Shown piece after piece: positions 1 to 9,324 of a stretch of 49,980 nucleotides of DNA. This DNA is from Roseofilum halophilum BLCC-M91. GTDB taxonomy: Bacteria; Cyanobacteriota; Cyanobacteriia; Cyanobacteriales; Desertifilaceae. A model generated the notes under the pieces. That model searched no databases. It saw only the letters and a program-made list of their open reading frames with translations, and was not told the DNA's origin. A program made the position numbers and the translations under genes. Numbering within the stretch: the stretch's first letter is position 1; the number at the start of each line of letters is the position of its first letter. The DNA lies in contig NZ_JAQPOK010000155.1 in NCBI RefSeq assembly GCF_030068445.1, forward strand, positions 1 through 49,980, given 5' to 3'.

Positions 1-407
1 CGAATGGCTAAGGGTTCTTTACATTTGGCTAAATAGATTTGACCTTCTTTGAACTTGAATGCGGATTTGGTAAACTCAGCACTCCCTCCTTGGTGTTTTT
101 TCTTGAAGTTGGGATATTTGGCACGCGCGGCAAAAAAGTTGGTAAATGCGGTTTGTAGGTGTCTTAACCCCTGTTGCAAGGGGACACAACTGACTTCGTT
201 TAAGAAATCTAACTCTTCTTGTTTTTTCCAGGCGGTCAACAGAGAAGATGTTTGAGCGTAATCGATTCTTTCTTGTCGTTGATACCAAGCCTGAGTTCTT
301 TCATGGAGCGCTTTGTTGTAAACTAATCTTACACAACCCAAAGTTCGCCGCAATAGGGACTCTTGCTCTAAGGTTGGGTAAAATCGGTAGTTAAATGCTC
401 TTTCCAT
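1..407 (-). CDS. tnpB: TnpB/OrfB-type nuclease of an IS200/IS605 element (N-terminal part, cut by window edge)
   Basis: The minus strand is open from an ATG at 407 to the window edge, giving 135 residues with no stop. The start MERAFNYRFYPT, followed by a segment like LRRTLGCVRLVYNKAL and later AKYPNFKKKHQGGSAEFT, is the typical N-terminal half of OrfB/TnpB proteins (helix-turn-helix and wedge region). TnpB is an RNA-guided DNA nuclease that accompanies IS200/IS605 transposons. The RuvC-like catalytic part and zinc finger would lie to the left, outside the window, as would the guide RNA that usually overlaps the 3' end of the gene. Whether the gene is intact cannot be judged. No TnpA (Y1 transposase) is visible on this side. 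Confidence 0.85.
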   Translation of the reverse strand, partial: MERAFNYRFYPTLEQESLLRRTLGCVRLVYNKALHERTQAWYQRQERIDYAQTSSLLTAWKKQEELDFLNEVSCVPLQQGLRHLQTAFTNFFAARAKYPNFKKKHQGGSAEFTKSAFKFKEGQIYLAKCKEPLAI

Positions 408-472
408 GTTGGAGTCAAAGGATTTTTTACAGGGTAGCACCTAAGATGTAATTGTGGTAGCCTATGGTTAGT

Positions 473-498
473 AAAGCCCCCCTGGAAGGGCGGGGTTT
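473..498. repeat. Imperfect hairpin upstream of tnpB, possible element end
   Basis: AAA-G-CCCC-CCT pairs with AGG-GC-GGGG-TTT around a GGA loop. GC-rich hairpins of this kind occur at ends of cyanobacterial IS200/IS605 elements. It lies 66 bases upstream of the tnpB start and 18 bases before the next gene, so it could be the left end of the element. The rest of 408-515 shows no gene. Confidence 0.35.
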
Positions 499-515
499 CA
501 GACCCAATTTTTCTG

Positions 516-1970
516 ATGAAAAGACGAGATATACTGCGCTGGGGAGCCTCAGCCGCTCTGGGATGGAGTGCAACTTCTGTATTGAATGCCTGTCGCCGCT
601 TGTCCCCCCCTTCTGCCGTTCAATTATCCCTGGAAGCCACTCGCGGTTCCCAATCGGCAAGTATTGTAGGAACTGATGCTTATCACTTTCTCAAAGACGT
701 AGGCAAAAGATTTTCTGGTACGACTCTACGATTGGTAATAGAAGATGTACCGGGTGTAAGAGTCGCTCGCGAATTAATGCAAACCGAATTCACTCCCCTA
801 ACGGGAATCGATGTGCAATGGGATCTACTTCCCCTCCATCGCGTTTTAGGACGAATTGAGCAAGATATCGCCAGAGAAGCCGGAACCTATGACATCATGT
901 ATTGGGATCAGGCTTGGATTGGTCGTTTTCTTGAGGTTGGGGTCAATCCTAAAGAACTGCTGGAAAACAGCGAGCTGCGATATCCGAACTACAACTTTGA
1001 GGACTTTTTCCCCTCTTTAGTTGCCCATGTTTCCTCTTATCAAGGACAGTTGGCTGCTATCCCCTATGATATCCCCATATTTATCATGTTCTACCGCCCC
1101 GATATTTTGGAAGAATTGGGGTTATCTGTGCCGACGACGATGGCAGATTACTTGGGGACGATGCAAAAGATTAGCGAAGCCAAAGCACCGCAAGTCTATG
1201 GAACAGTCGGCCAGTGGAAGCTAGAGCATTACAGCTTGTTTTGTAATATGACGGCTTGGTTGTGGGCACATGGTGGATCGACCTATTATGCCAATGGAGA
1301 GCCAGCCATTAATGACGATCGCGCGATCGCCGCCCTAGAATATATGCTGGCTCAACGGCAATACGCTCCCCCCGAAGCCATAACCTGGGACTGGGATGGG
1401 GAAGCAGAAGCTTTTCGCCAAGGTCGCGCCGCCCTGTTTATCTCTTGGGGAGAAAGGTTTCCCTGGTTTGAAGGTTCACCTGGCTCCCAAATTTCTGGAA
1501 GAGTAGCCGTTGCTCCTTGTCCCCAAGAAATTCTCCTGCGTCCAAAGAGTGAATGCAGCTTTGGAGAAGTTCCAGGAATTAGCAATCAAGGGGGCAGCAG
1601 TTTGGCCCTGTCTCGTTACAGCAAAAATAAAGATGCAGCCTGGGTGTTTTTGCAATGGCTCACCAGTGCCGATATTCTCACCCGCACGGCGATTCTAGCT
1701 AAAACCAACAGCACTCGCCGCAGCACCTATAGAGATCCTCGATTGCAAGCGGGGTTTGGAGATAATCCCCAAGTTACCAATTATTTTCAGGTTACCCTAG
1801 ATGCTATTGAAAATCGCATGGGAACGGAACCCCACCATCCTAATTGGATTAACTTGGGTTTCGATCGCTTCCCTGTAGAGCTGGGAAAACTAATGACCGA
1901 CCAACAGAGCATCAAAACTACCCTAAACAATATGGCAGAAGCGGCTGCCAGAGCAACAGAAACCTTCTAA
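516..1970 (+). CDS. Extracellular solute-binding lipoprotein (ABC-type, family 1/8)
   Basis: A 484-residue protein whose N-terminus has twin arginines (MKRRDILRWG), a short hydrophobic stretch and a lipobox-like LNAC near residue 26. This suggests a lipid-anchored periplasmic protein, possibly exported by Tat. The body resembles sugar/polyol-type periplasmic binding proteins (segments such as YDIMYWDQAWIGRFLEVG and IPIFIMFYRPDILEELGL, with a later AAWVFLQWLTS). No permease or ATPase gene is adjacent. Instead the next gene, 9 bases downstream, is a sensor kinase with a periplasmic domain. I infer that the protein presents a ligand to that kinase, though a remote transporter partner is not excluded. 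The ATG at 516 has no obvious Shine-Dalgarno sequence and was chosen because it preserves the signal sequence. Confidence 0.8.
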   Translation: MKRRDILRWGASAALGWSATSVLNACRRLSPPSAVQLSLEATRGSQSASIVGTDAYHFLKDVGKRFSGTTLRLVIEDVPGVRVARELMQTEFTPLTGIDVQWDLLPLHRVLGRIEQDIAREAGTYDIMYWDQAWIGRFLEVGVNPKELLENSELRYPNYNFEDFFPSLVAHVSSYQGQLAAIPYDIPIFIMFYRPDILEELGLSVPTTMADYLGTMQKISEAKAPQVYGTVGQWKLEHYSLFCNMTAWLWAHGGSTYYANGEPAINDDRAIAALEYMLAQRQYAPPEAITWDWDGEAEAFRQGRAALFISWGERFPWFEGSPGSQISGRVAVAPCPQEILLRPKSECSFGEVPGISNQGGSSLALSRYSKNKDAAWVFLQWLTSADILTRTAILAKTNSTRRSTYRDPRLQAGFGDNPQVTNYFQVTLDAIENRMGTEPHHPNWINLGFDRFPVELGKLMTDQQSIKTTLNNMAEAAARATETF

Positions 1971-1979
1971 GACCAAACC

Positions 1980-4727
1980 ATGAAAGCTCCTCCTGGGAAT
2001 ATTGGCTCACGAATTGAGCGTTTTTTTTATCAGTACAGTTTACGCCATCAACTTTTAGGCGTATTTTGCTTCATTGCCCTGACTCCCCTTGCGGGCTTCG
2101 CTTGGTGGAATTACACCAGTACGCGCACCGCCTTGATTGCATCGGCCAATCAATCCCTGAATGCGGCCGCATCCCAAACGGCTGCCACCCTGGATGCCTT
2201 CATGCGCATCAATTTAACGGTTATTTTTACCGAAGCGCAACAGGAAATCCTGGCCGCCTATCTACAAGCCACACCCAGCCCGGCTGAAACTCTGAAAGAG
2301 CAGGCCCTCAATACCTTAAATAGTTTAATCGCCAAAGATAAAGTTTTCTTGGTTTCCTCCGCTCTGCTCGATACCGAGGGCAAGAATCTCCTCGATACCC
2401 AGTCCTCTCAGATGGGACGAGATGAGTCCAATCGCGACTATTTCCAAATTGCCCTAGAAACGGGTGAGCCTTTTGTTTCTAATGTAGAATTTTCTGAAGT
2501 TGACGGTCAGCCTTATTTATATTTCAGCCAATCGATCCGCGATCGCCAAACCGGAGAAGTCGTTGGCGTGCTTCGCAGTCAATATAGCGCGGCTAAACTC
2601 CAATATCTGATCCTCGAAAGTAATAATTTAGCCGGTTCTTTTTCCTTTCCTATTCTGCTTGATGAGTATAATTTGCGCTTGGCCCAAGGCTATCGAGATG
2701 ATGGCAGCCTGCCTCAAGAAATTCTATTTCGATTTCTCGCTCCTGTCGAACCCGAAACCCTTGAGCAGTTACAAGAAACTTCTCGCTTGCCCGCTTCCCT
2801 CCCAGAAGAGAGTGCCACTCAACTAACAGAATTTGACAAATTGGCGGCCGATTTTAACCCCGATCGCCCCGACTTCAGTACCATTCTTTCTCAACAGCAG
2901 CAAATAGAGTATGCTGGCGCGATCCAACTGAGCCAAATTCAACCTTGGAAGATCGCCTATTTGCGTCCGAAATCCGTTTTTCTGCAACCGATAGATATTC
3001 AAACTCGCCATAACCTCCTGCTGGGTTTGGGAACCACTCTTGCCGCCCTTGGTGTAGGGTTTGGCATGGCGAATGTAATTGCTTCTCCCATTCAACGCTT
3101 GACCGAGACTGCCAAGCAAATCGCCGAGGGGAATTTAAGCGCCCGTGCAGACATGGAATCGCGCAGTGAAATTGGTCAATTGGCTCGCGCGTTCAATACC
3201 ATGACGGCGCAGTTGCGATCGGCGATCGATACCCTAGAAGAAAAAGTGCAAGAACGCACCCTAGAATTAGAAGTCGCCAAAGAAGCCGCCGACAATGCCA
3301 ACCAAGCCAAAAGCGAATTTTTGGCCAACATGAGCCACGAATTAAGAACCCCCCTCAACGGTGTTCTCGGCTACGCCCAAATTTTAGGACGCTCCAAAAC
3401 TCTCTCCGACGCAGACAGCAAGGGCGTGAATATCATTCACCAATGCGGTTCTCACTTGCTGACGTTGATTAACGATGTCTTAGATCTCTCCAAAATTGAA
3501 GCTCGCAAACTGGAGTTGAATCCCACTGCCATTCATTTGCCCTCCATCTTGCAAAGTGTGGTGGAAATGTGCAGAATTAAAGCCGAACAAAAAGGAATTA
3601 ACTTCATTTATCAGCCCAGCTCTCGCCTGCCGGAGGGCGTGAAAGCCGATGAAAAGCGCCTGCGACAGGTGTTAATCAATCTGTTGGGCAATGCGATTAA
3701 ATTTACCGATCGCGGTGCGGTGACTCTGCGGATCGATGTTCTCGACGAGTCCGAAACCAGTGTCACACTCTTGTTCCAAGCGATCGACACTGGAGTTGGC
3801 ATTGCCGAAACCGATCTGAGCAAACTCTTCCAAGCCTTTGAACAGGTGGGCGATCGCCACAAACAATCCGAAGGAACTGGGTTAGGACTAGCCATTTCCC
3901 AGCAAATTGTCGGCTTAATGGGTAGCACCATTGAAGTCACCAGCCAATTCGGTAAGGGCAGCGAATTTTCCTTTTCGGTGTGCTTTCCCCTAGCTTTAGA
4001 CTGGGCAGAACAACAGATCGGTTGGGAAGGAAGCGATAATGCTCGACATCCCAGGCGCGATCGCATCATCGGCTACCAGGGAGAGCCGCGCACAATTCTC
4101 GTGGTGGACGATCGCTGGGAAAATCGCACCGTTGTCTCGAATTTACTCGCACCCCTTGGCCTTAAAACCGTCGAAGCCGAAAACGGTTGCGAAGGCTTAG
4201 AAAAACTGCGGGAGGCACAAATCGATTTAGTCGTCACCGACCTCGTTATGCCCGTGATGGATGGTTTTGAGTTCCTTCACCAGATCCGCAGTTCTCAGGA
4301 CTTGCAGCATCACCAAGTAATTGTCTCTTCCGCATCCGTCACCCAAATGGATCGCTATCAAGCGATCGATGTCGGCGGCAATTACTTCATCGGCAAACCC
4401 ATCAATGGGCGAGAGTTATTATCCGCGATCGGGGAATGCTTGGATTTGCGATGGATTTATGAAGAGCAAGAGAATACGGATGTAGCTCCCGGAAAGTCAA
4501 GCCAAATGGTTCTGCCAGCACCTGCCATCCTCACTACCTTATTAGATTTGGCCCAGCAAGATCGGGTCAAAGATTTATGTGAGTCCCTCGAAGAACTGGC
4601 TCGGAACGATTCCACTTATATCCCTTTTGCCCAACCCTTACTCGATCTGGCCAACCAATTTGCAACTGAGGAAATTGAAGATATCCTACAACAATATCTC
4701 AGCGAAGGAGGCTCTCATGGACAATAA
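1980..4727 (+). CDS. Membrane hybrid histidine kinase (Cache-like sensor, HAMP, HisKA, HATPase, REC)
   Basis: A 915-residue kinase. Visible order: first membrane helix about residues 25-45; an extracytoplasmic Cache/PDC-like sensor region about 46-345; second helix about 345-368; HAMP about 368-420; a short coiled coil; HisKA with the H-box SHELRTPLN (His453); HATPase with an N-box, DTGVGI and GTGLGLAI; and a receiver domain about 703-820 with the acidic pair in VVDD and the likely phospho-acceptor Asp754 in [13 protein letters not shown] tail of about 90 residues follows. The gene starts 9 bases after the binding-protein gene and overlaps the next kinase gene by 11 bases, so the three are very probably one transcript. 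The ligand is unknown. Confidence 0.9.
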   Translation: MKAPPGNIGSRIERFFYQYSLRHQLLGVFCFIALTPLAGFAWWNYTSTRTALIASANQSLNAAASQTAATLDAFMRINLTVIFTEAQQEILAAYLQATPSPAETLKEQALNTLNSLIAKDKVFLVSSALLDTEGKNLLDTQSSQMGRDESNRDYFQIALETGEPFVSNVEFSEVDGQPYLYFSQSIRDRQTGEVVGVLRSQYSAAKLQYLILESNNLAGSFSFPILLDEYNLRLAQGYRDDGSLPQEILFRFLAPVEPETLEQLQETSRLPASLPEESATQLTEFDKLAADFNPDRPDFSTILSQQQQIEYAGAIQLSQIQPWKIAYLRPKSVFLQPIDIQTRHNLLLGLGTTLAALGVGFGMANVIASPIQRLTETAKQIAEGNLSARADMESRSEIGQLARAFNTMTAQLRSAIDTLEEKVQERTLELEVAKEAADNANQAKSEFLANMSHELRTPLNGVLGYAQILGRSKTLSDADSKGVNIIHQCGSHLLTLINDVLDLSKIEARKLELNPTAIHLPSILQSVVEMCRIKAEQKGINFIYQPSSRLPEGVKADEKRLRQVLINLLGNAIKFTDRGAVTLRIDVLDESETSVTLLFQAIDTGVGIAETDLSKLFQAFEQVGDRHKQSEGTGLGLAISQQIVGLMGSTIEVTSQFGKGSEFSFSVCFPLALDWAEQQIGWEGSDNARHPRRDRIIGYQGEPRTILVVDDRWENRTVVSNLLAPLGLKTVEAENGCEGLEKLREAQIDLVVTDLVMPVMDGFEFLHQIRSSQDLQHHQVIVSSASVTQMDRYQAIDVGGNYFIGKPINGRELLSAIGECLDLRWIYEEQENTDVAPGKSSQMVLPAPAILTTLLDLAQQDRVKDLCESLEELARNDSTYIPFAQPLLDLANQFATEEIEDILQQYLSEGGSHGQ

Positions 4728-6009
4728 AGCCGAAATTTTAGCCATTGACGATACGCCAGCCAATTTGCGAGTGGTAGCTGATGTGTTATCTCCTGCGGGC
4801 TATACGGTGGCGACTGTAACCAATGGCGATCGGGCGATCAAGCGCTTACAAAACTATATTCCCGATCTCATCCTCCTGGATATTCAGATGCCCGGCATGG
4901 ATGGATTTGAAACCTGTCGAAAAATTAAGGAAAATCCCCATACTGCCAACATTCCCATCATTTTTCTGACTGCCCTATCCGATGACAAGAGCATTAGCAA
5001 AGGATTTGACTTGGGAGCGGTGGATTACATTACCAAACCCTTTCGCGAGGTGGAAATGCTGGCACGAGTGAAAACCCATTTACAGTTGCGAAACTTCATG
5101 GCACAACTGGAGCAACAAGTCCAGCAGCGCACGGCTGATTTAACCCAGGCGTTGGAAAAATTGCGATCGTCACAAATGCAATTGGTTCAACAGGAAAAAA
5201 TGGCCACCTTGGGGAATCTCGTCGCTGGTGTTGCTCATGAAATTAACAATCCTTTGGGGTTTATTGGGGGCAATCTCAGTATGCTTCAGGAATGTCTGGT
5301 CGATCTGACGGAAATTGTTAAAGGCTATCGCCAAGCATATCCGGAACCAAGTCCTCAACTGGCAGAAGCAATTCAAGAAGTGGATCTCGATTTTTTGCTG
5401 GAGGATATTCCCAAAAATATTGCTTCTATGGAAAAAGGAGTAAAACGAATTGCTAATATTAGTACATCTTTGCGAACCTTTTCCCGCACGGATACGGAGG
5501 TCAAAACCGAGTTTCATTTACATGAGGGTCTTGACAGTACATTACTTATCTTAAAATACCGCCTGAAAGCCAACGATAAACGCCCCGCTATTGAAATCGT
5601 GAAAAATTATGGCGATATTCCGGAAATAAAATGCTATCCAGGTCAAATCAATCAAGTTTTTATGAATATATTAGCCAATGCGATCGATGCTCTCGAAGAA
5701 AAGACTAAATCAAAAACATTTCAAGAGATAGAAAAAAACAATAATTGTATCACTCTTTCCACAGAGATAAGCACAGATAAAAAGGATATAATCGTTAGAA
5801 TTATGGACAATGGAATGGGAATGCCCTTATCCGTACAAGAAAAAATATTTGAGCAGGGATTTACGACTAAGGAAGTCGGGAAAGGAACGGGATTGGGCAT
5901 GGCGATCGCCTGTGATATTGTCACAGAAAAACATGGTGGAAAAATTACCTGTTCTTCAGAATTGGGACAAGGCACTGAATTTGTAATTTCCCTTCCTTTT
6001 CATGAGTAA
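4717..6009 (+). CDS. Response regulator-histidine kinase (REC + HisKA + HATPase)
   Basis: A soluble 430-residue protein. The N-terminal receiver has the acidic pair in AIDDTPAN, Asp55 in [13 protein letters not shown] and the conserved Lys in YITKPF. A coiled coil of about 120-165 follows ([19 protein letters not shown]). The kinase core has the H-box [11 protein letters not shown] with His174, an N-box ([15 protein letters not shown]), MDNGMGM and GTGLGMAI. The start at 4717 is preferred because AAGGAG lies 6 bases upstream and the receiver begins directly after it; a longer in-frame start at 4579 would add residues overlapping the previous gene. The HEINNPLG-type box with an N-terminal receiver is common in cyanobacterial relay proteins. 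It probably takes phosphate from the upstream hybrid kinase. Confidence 0.9.
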   Translation: MDNKAEILAIDDTPANLRVVADVLSPAGYTVATVTNGDRAIKRLQNYIPDLILLDIQMPGMDGFETCRKIKENPHTANIPIIFLTALSDDKSISKGFDLGAVDYITKPFREVEMLARVKTHLQLRNFMAQLEQQVQQRTADLTQALEKLRSSQMQLVQQEKMATLGNLVAGVAHEINNPLGFIGGNLSMLQECLVDLTEIVKGYRQAYPEPSPQLAEAIQEVDLDFLLEDIPKNIASMEKGVKRIANISTSLRTFSRTDTEVKTEFHLHEGLDSTLLILKYRLKANDKRPAIEIVKNYGDIPEIKCYPGQINQVFMNILANAIDALEEKTKSKTFQEIEKNNNCITLSTEISTDKKDIIVRIMDNGMGMPLSVQEKIFEQGFTTKEVGKGTGLGMAIACDIVTEKHGGKITCSSELGQGTEFVISLPFHE

Positions 6010-6140
6010 TCAGTAATCACTAATCAGTAATCTCCCCTATCCCCCCATCTCCCCATCCCCCCACCCATCCTATCCGGTTGCTTTGTGTCCCCTTTATCCG
6101 GAAAATAGAGGTTAACCCAAATCAAGGCTCACTAGGGATT

Positions 6141-6827
6141 ATGGCTTTAGACTATTCAGATATTGATATTGCTGACTATATCGAACATTCCCTGTTGCAT
6201 CCAACAGCAACCCCGGAGCAGGTGCAACAATGGTGCGAACAGGCAATGGCGATGAATTTTCCTACAGTTTGTGTATCTCCGGTTTACGTGCGGCAAACGG
6301 CGGATATCTTGCAGGGAAAACCGACTAAAGTGTGTACGGTGATTGGCTTTCCCACTGGCGCAACAACCCCAGGGGTAAAGCTCTATGAAGCGCAAGAAGC
6401 GGTTGAGCATGGAGCCGTAGAATTGGATGTGGTGATGAATATTGGTTTACTGAAGGCGGGCAAAACGGAAGAAGTGCATCGGGAAATGGCCCAAATTTGT
6501 GAGGAAACGGGGCAAACGGTGAAGGGGATTTTGGAGATGACGGTGTTAACGGAGGCGGAAAAACGATTAGCCGCAGAGCTTTGTTTAGATGCGGGGGTGG
6601 CGTTCTTGAAAACGAGTACGGGTTGGCAAGGGGGGGCAACGGTGGAGGATGTGAAGGTGTTGAAGTCTATTAGCCGTGGGAATGTGGGGATTAAAGCTTC
6701 TGGTGGCATTCGGAATTTAGAACAAGCTTATGCCTTAATTGAGGCTGGAGCAACCCGGTTAGGGACTTCACGGGGGATGATGTTAATTGAGGAGCGCGAT
6801 CGGGCGCTTCGCCCTGGTAATGGGTAA
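6141..6827 (+). CDS. deoC: Deoxyribose-phosphate aldolase
   Basis: A 228-residue class I aldolase that cleaves 2-deoxyribose 5-phosphate to glyceraldehyde 3-phosphate and acetaldehyde in nucleoside catabolism. Family signatures are VCVSPVYV near the N-terminus, [23 protein letters not shown], the Schiff-base lysine in FLKTSTGW (Lys157) and the second lysine in [10 protein letters not shown]. The start [16 protein letters not shown] at 6141 fits homologue N-termini; an in-frame TTG at 6078 would add 21 residues and is less likely. About 130 bases of C-rich filler with short TAATCAG-type repeats separate it from the kinase operon. The C-terminus ends in a somewhat unusual [10 protein letters not shown]. 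Confidence 0.93.
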   Translation: MALDYSDIDIADYIEHSLLHPTATPEQVQQWCEQAMAMNFPTVCVSPVYVRQTADILQGKPTKVCTVIGFPTGATTPGVKLYEAQEAVEHGAVELDVVMNIGLLKAGKTEEVHREMAQICEETGQTVKGILEMTVLTEAEKRLAAELCLDAGVAFLKTSTGWQGGATVEDVKVLKSISRGNVGIKASGGIRNLEQAYALIEAGATRLGTSRGMMLIEERDRALRPGNG

Positions 6828-6914
6828 CAAGCTGTGATGGGGGGATAGGGGGATAGGGTTTTAAACCACCCTCTGCCAGGCGATCGCCCTAACTAACCCA
6901 GTGGACTGTATCAG

Positions 6915-7310
6915 CTATGGTGAATATGGGGGCAATGAATCGATATTCCCTAAAGCAAAATTCAGCATTTCTTCCCCCTGAGATAGCAGTTGTTCCACAT
7001 CAGTTTCTGAAATATCAAGTTCGGTATTGTAATCGGCTCTTAATCGGATTCTTTCCGCATCAATGAGATAGCGATGTAGCTCAACGGGAATGCGGTTCGT
7101 GCGAGCAAATATCCTACCGAAAGCAGCGATAACGGCTGAATGTTTAGAGTAGGACAACCCCTCGCCTTCTAAAAATGCTGTGGCAATGTAAAACATAGCG
7201 TAGTAAGTGCGCGATGCCGCAAAATCAGGAAAACCTTTACGGTTTAATTCTCTGGCAGCTTGTAGACTGCGAGTCGCTTTTTCTAGCAATTTTTGTTGTT
7301 CCGGTGTCAT
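6915..7310 (-). CDS. HEPN-domain protein (partner of the MNT protein)
   Basis: A 131-residue all-helical protein with the HEPN pattern: an N-terminal helix with KATRSLQAARELNRKG, then FAASRTYYAMFYIATAFL, then YSKHSAVIAAFGRIF. HEPN proteins of this class pair with minimal nucleotidyltransferases as toxin/antitoxin-like modules; in several characterised pairs the HEPN member is an RNase and the MNT member adenylylates it. The start is an ATG at 7310, which overlaps the stop of the MNT gene by 4 bases (ATGA), showing translational coupling. The classic Rx4-6H RNase motif is not clearly seen, so activity as a toxin is not assured. Confidence 0.85.
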   Translation of the reverse strand: MTPEQQKLLEKATRSLQAARELNRKGFPDFAASRTYYAMFYIATAFLEGEGLSYSKHSAVIAAFGRIFARTNRIPVELHRYLIDAERIRLRADYNTELDISETDVEQLLSQGEEMLNFALGNIDSLPPYSP

Positions 7311-7630
7311 AGGGGTATTCCTTCTTTGCGGATGTTACGAAAGAAGCTATTGTTATACTCTTGGAATTGGCGACTGCTGACCAAAGCGCAGCTTATCAAC
7401 GTATTATGTTCTAAGCATAAATCGGCAATTGTTTGGCTAATTCTGTTGCTCTCTTTAGAGTATTGGAAGTCTTGTTTCAGGATAATTAAAAGATCGATAT
7501 CTGAGTCAGGTTCTGCATCACCTCTTGCTTGAGAACCATAGAGAATGATTTGGTCAATTTGCTGGCCATACAGGGTTTTCAGTCCTTGACAGGTTTCGTT
7601 TAATATGGTGTTAAGAGTTTCTTTTCTCAT
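7307..7630 (-). CDS. Minimal nucleotidyltransferase (MNT), HEPN partner
   Basis: A 107-residue protein of the pol-beta nucleotidyltransferase fold. It carries the hallmark GSQARGDAEPDSDIDLLI, in which GS binds the nucleotide and the DxD aspartates hold metal. I place the start at the ATG at 7630 (MRKETLN); a 54-base upstream extension is open but has no family support. The 4-base overlap with the HEPN gene indicates a co-translated pair. A 71-bp mobile-type repeat lies 44 bases upstream of the start and may contain or interrupt the promoter. Confidence 0.88.
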   Translation of the reverse strand: MRKETLNTILNETCQGLKTLYGQQIDQIILYGSQARGDAEPDSDIDLLIILKQDFQYSKESNRISQTIADLCLEHNTLISCALVSSRQFQEYNNSFFRNIRKEGIPL

Positions 7631-7673
7631 CTTTGATTTGAACCCTGTAATTAGTCTAATGATAACACTTATC

Positions 7674-7744
7674 GATCCCCCCAACCCCCCTTAAAAAAGG
7701 GGGGCAGTAAAAGTCCCCCTTTTTAAGGGGGATTTAGGGGGATC
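7674..7744. repeat. 71-bp GATCCCCC palindromic miniature repeat, copy 1
   Basis: The repeat is bounded by GATCCCCC and GGGGGATC and holds two internal hairpins (CCCCCCTTAAAAAAGGGGGG and CCCCCTTTTTAAGGGGG). A second copy of the same length and orientation, differing at only a few positions, is at 12632-12702. The left half of the sequence can fold as a terminator. The last codons and the stop codon of the STAND gene at 7734 are formed by this repeat. Confidence 0.9.
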
Positions 7745-9116
7745 GTTCCAACTGTTCGTCATTGTCGTGCGAAGCGCTATAGTGTTGAATGATGGGTTCT
7801 AGAATCAACTGGAAGTGTTTAGAGTCTAGAGATGTTTGAATTAAGCCCCGTTTTCTTAAAGAGTAAATGTTGGCTAACAGATTGAATTCTGAGGGGAATG
7901 GTTCTGAAGGAATATTAGACAGATCGCTGATGTCCTCTTGATGAGCTAAGTAGGATAACAAAGATTTTTCTGAGGGAGATAAGCGCTGGTAATGTTCTAT
8001 GATGATGAGTTCTATATCGCCTAAAAATAGGTTTGGATAGGATAAGAATTGGGCGACGCTACCGTTAAATAGGTCTTGGATCGTCGCAGCAATAATGTTA
8101 AGCCATGAGGGGTTTTGACTGTAGCGGTTGATGAGTTCTAACCATTGCTCTGGATCGCTTAATCCTTTGTTTTTTAAGAGTTCTTGCGCGAGTTGGACAG
8201 AACCGGATAATAATAGGCTATGACAAGGACGGTTTTCTGCTTCGAGGGTAGCTATTTCTGGGGGTTGTTCCCAACTGAGAATCAGTAAGCAACTGTTGTG
8301 GGGCGATCGCCCAATATCTTGCAGCAGTTTACCAAAATTCTGGTATTCGGGTAAGTAGCGCCCAACGAGTTCTCCAGGGGTGAGGGTTTCCTGGAAGTCG
8401 TCGAGGATAATGAAGCAACGGTGCGATCGCAAGTAGTCGAGTAGTGCGCGATGTTCGGTTGCGTCTCCTTGGGAGAGGAATTGGATCAAGTCGGTGGTGA
8501 GGGCGTTAAGATTGGGGAAGGTGCGGTGACTATACCAGATTAGGCGATCGAAATGCTCTGCGATATCGTCTACGAGTTGGGTTGCGAGGGCTGTTTTTCC
8601 CATTCCTGATAACCCATAGATGGTGATAATGGCGCTATTTTCGTTGAGTATCCAGTGTTTGAGCGTGTTGAGTTCCTCTGTGCGGTGGGGATAGAGGCGA
8701 TCGTATTTGGGGATGTGGGTGCGATCGTGAATTTTATTTGGTTGATTGATTATAGAATTTAATTCCTTTTTTCCAGTTTCACCACAATTCAATTGTTCTC
8801 CACAAACATTGATATTGTATGAAACATGATTACTATTACTAATATGTGCATGGTTAGCAATATAGTATCTTTGCATTGCAGCACGCAAATTTGACTTATT
8901 AACTTTTTCCTCCAACTCTTCCGATAAAAACTTGTACAACTCACCCGCCACCCTTTTCACATTTACTTCAGTACAGTGATAATTATCCGCAATTTGTTTA
9001 TATTTTTGACCATTCCAAACCCCAATTAACACAGCTTGTTGCAGGCTATTTAGGTGGGAGCCAGTTTTAGCAAGCACTAATTTATCAGCCCAGGCGAGGA
9101 CTTCCTTGACATTCAT
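7734..9116 (-). CDS. STAND/NB-ARC-type NTPase with N-terminal helix-turn-helix-like domain, probably truncated
   Basis: A 460-residue protein. Residues about 1-90 form a helical DNA-binding-like domain (AVLIGVWNGQKYKQIADNYHCT) of the kind fused to cyanobacterial NB-ARC proteins. The P-loop GLSGMGKTALATQL follows at about 170 and Walker B CFIILDDFQETL at about 240. A winged-helix-like region follows (LSPSEKSLLSYLAHQEDIS). STAND NTPases act as signal switches, often in defence or regulation, and usually carry C-terminal sensor repeats (WD40, TPR). None are present here: the frame ends in RSP-stop, and these last codons lie inside the 71-bp repeat. I infer that an insertion removed the sensor region, but a natural short form is possible. 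It is divergent from the argG-like gene. Confidence 0.85.
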   Translation of the reverse strand: MNVKEVLAWADKLVLAKTGSHLNSLQQAVLIGVWNGQKYKQIADNYHCTEVNVKRVAGELYKFLSEELEEKVNKSNLRAAMQRYYIANHAHISNSNHVSYNINVCGEQLNCGETGKKELNSIINQPNKIHDRTHIPKYDRLYPHRTEELNTLKHWILNENSAIITIYGLSGMGKTALATQLVDDIAEHFDRLIWYSHRTFPNLNALTTDLIQFLSQGDATEHRALLDYLRSHRCFIILDDFQETLTPGELVGRYLPEYQNFGKLLQDIGRSPHNSCLLILSWEQPPEIATLEAENRPCHSLLLSGSVQLAQELLKNKGLSDPEQWLELINRYSQNPSWLNIIAATIQDLFNGSVAQFLSYPNLFLGDIELIIIEHYQRLSPSEKSLLSYLAHQEDISDLSNIPSEPFPSEFNLLANIYSLRKRGLIQTSLDSKHFQLILEPIIQHYSASHDNDEQLERSP

Positions 9117-9134
9117 CAGAGATACATATATGAG

Positions 9135-9179
9135 TTTTGCAATTTTACTACTTTTTTAACCCTTTTGCAACCTTTTGCA
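9135..9179. promoter_or_regulatory. Three TTTTGCA iterations in a divergent intergenic region
   Basis: TTTTGCA occurs at 9135-9141, 9163-9169 and 9173-9179; the last two sit in tandem 10-mers (CCTTTTGCAA, CCTTTTGCAG), one helical turn apart. They lie 19-63 bases upstream of the STAND gene start, in the 208-bp AT-rich gap shared with the argG-like gene. They could be an operator, for example for the HTH-like domain of the STAND protein. A possible -10 (TATAAA, 9270-9275) for the argG-like gene lies further right, without a clear -35. Confidence 0.35.
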
Positions 9180-9324
9180 GCTAAATTAGACTTTTGGTTA
9201 CTAATGAAGACTTTTTAAAAACGTTTAACTCTGCACTTGGTTATACTTTTTTTTGCTTTACAAGTTCATTATAAATGTTTATTCTTAAAGTAAGTCGCTT
9301 CCATCTGACTATCAGGAGAAAAAA

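Noticed and set aside
3611-4069. Long minus-strand open frame opposite the hybrid kinase gene
   Set aside because: It lies wholly over conserved HATPase coding sequence in the other direction and encodes no recognisable domain.
6325-6709. Minus-strand open frames opposite deoC
   Set aside because: They are low-complexity shadows of the clear deoC frame.
7674-7744. Reading the GATCCCCC repeat only as a simple transcription terminator
   Set aside because: Its two hairpins could terminate transcription, but a near-identical 71-bp copy at 12632 shows that it is a dispersed element.
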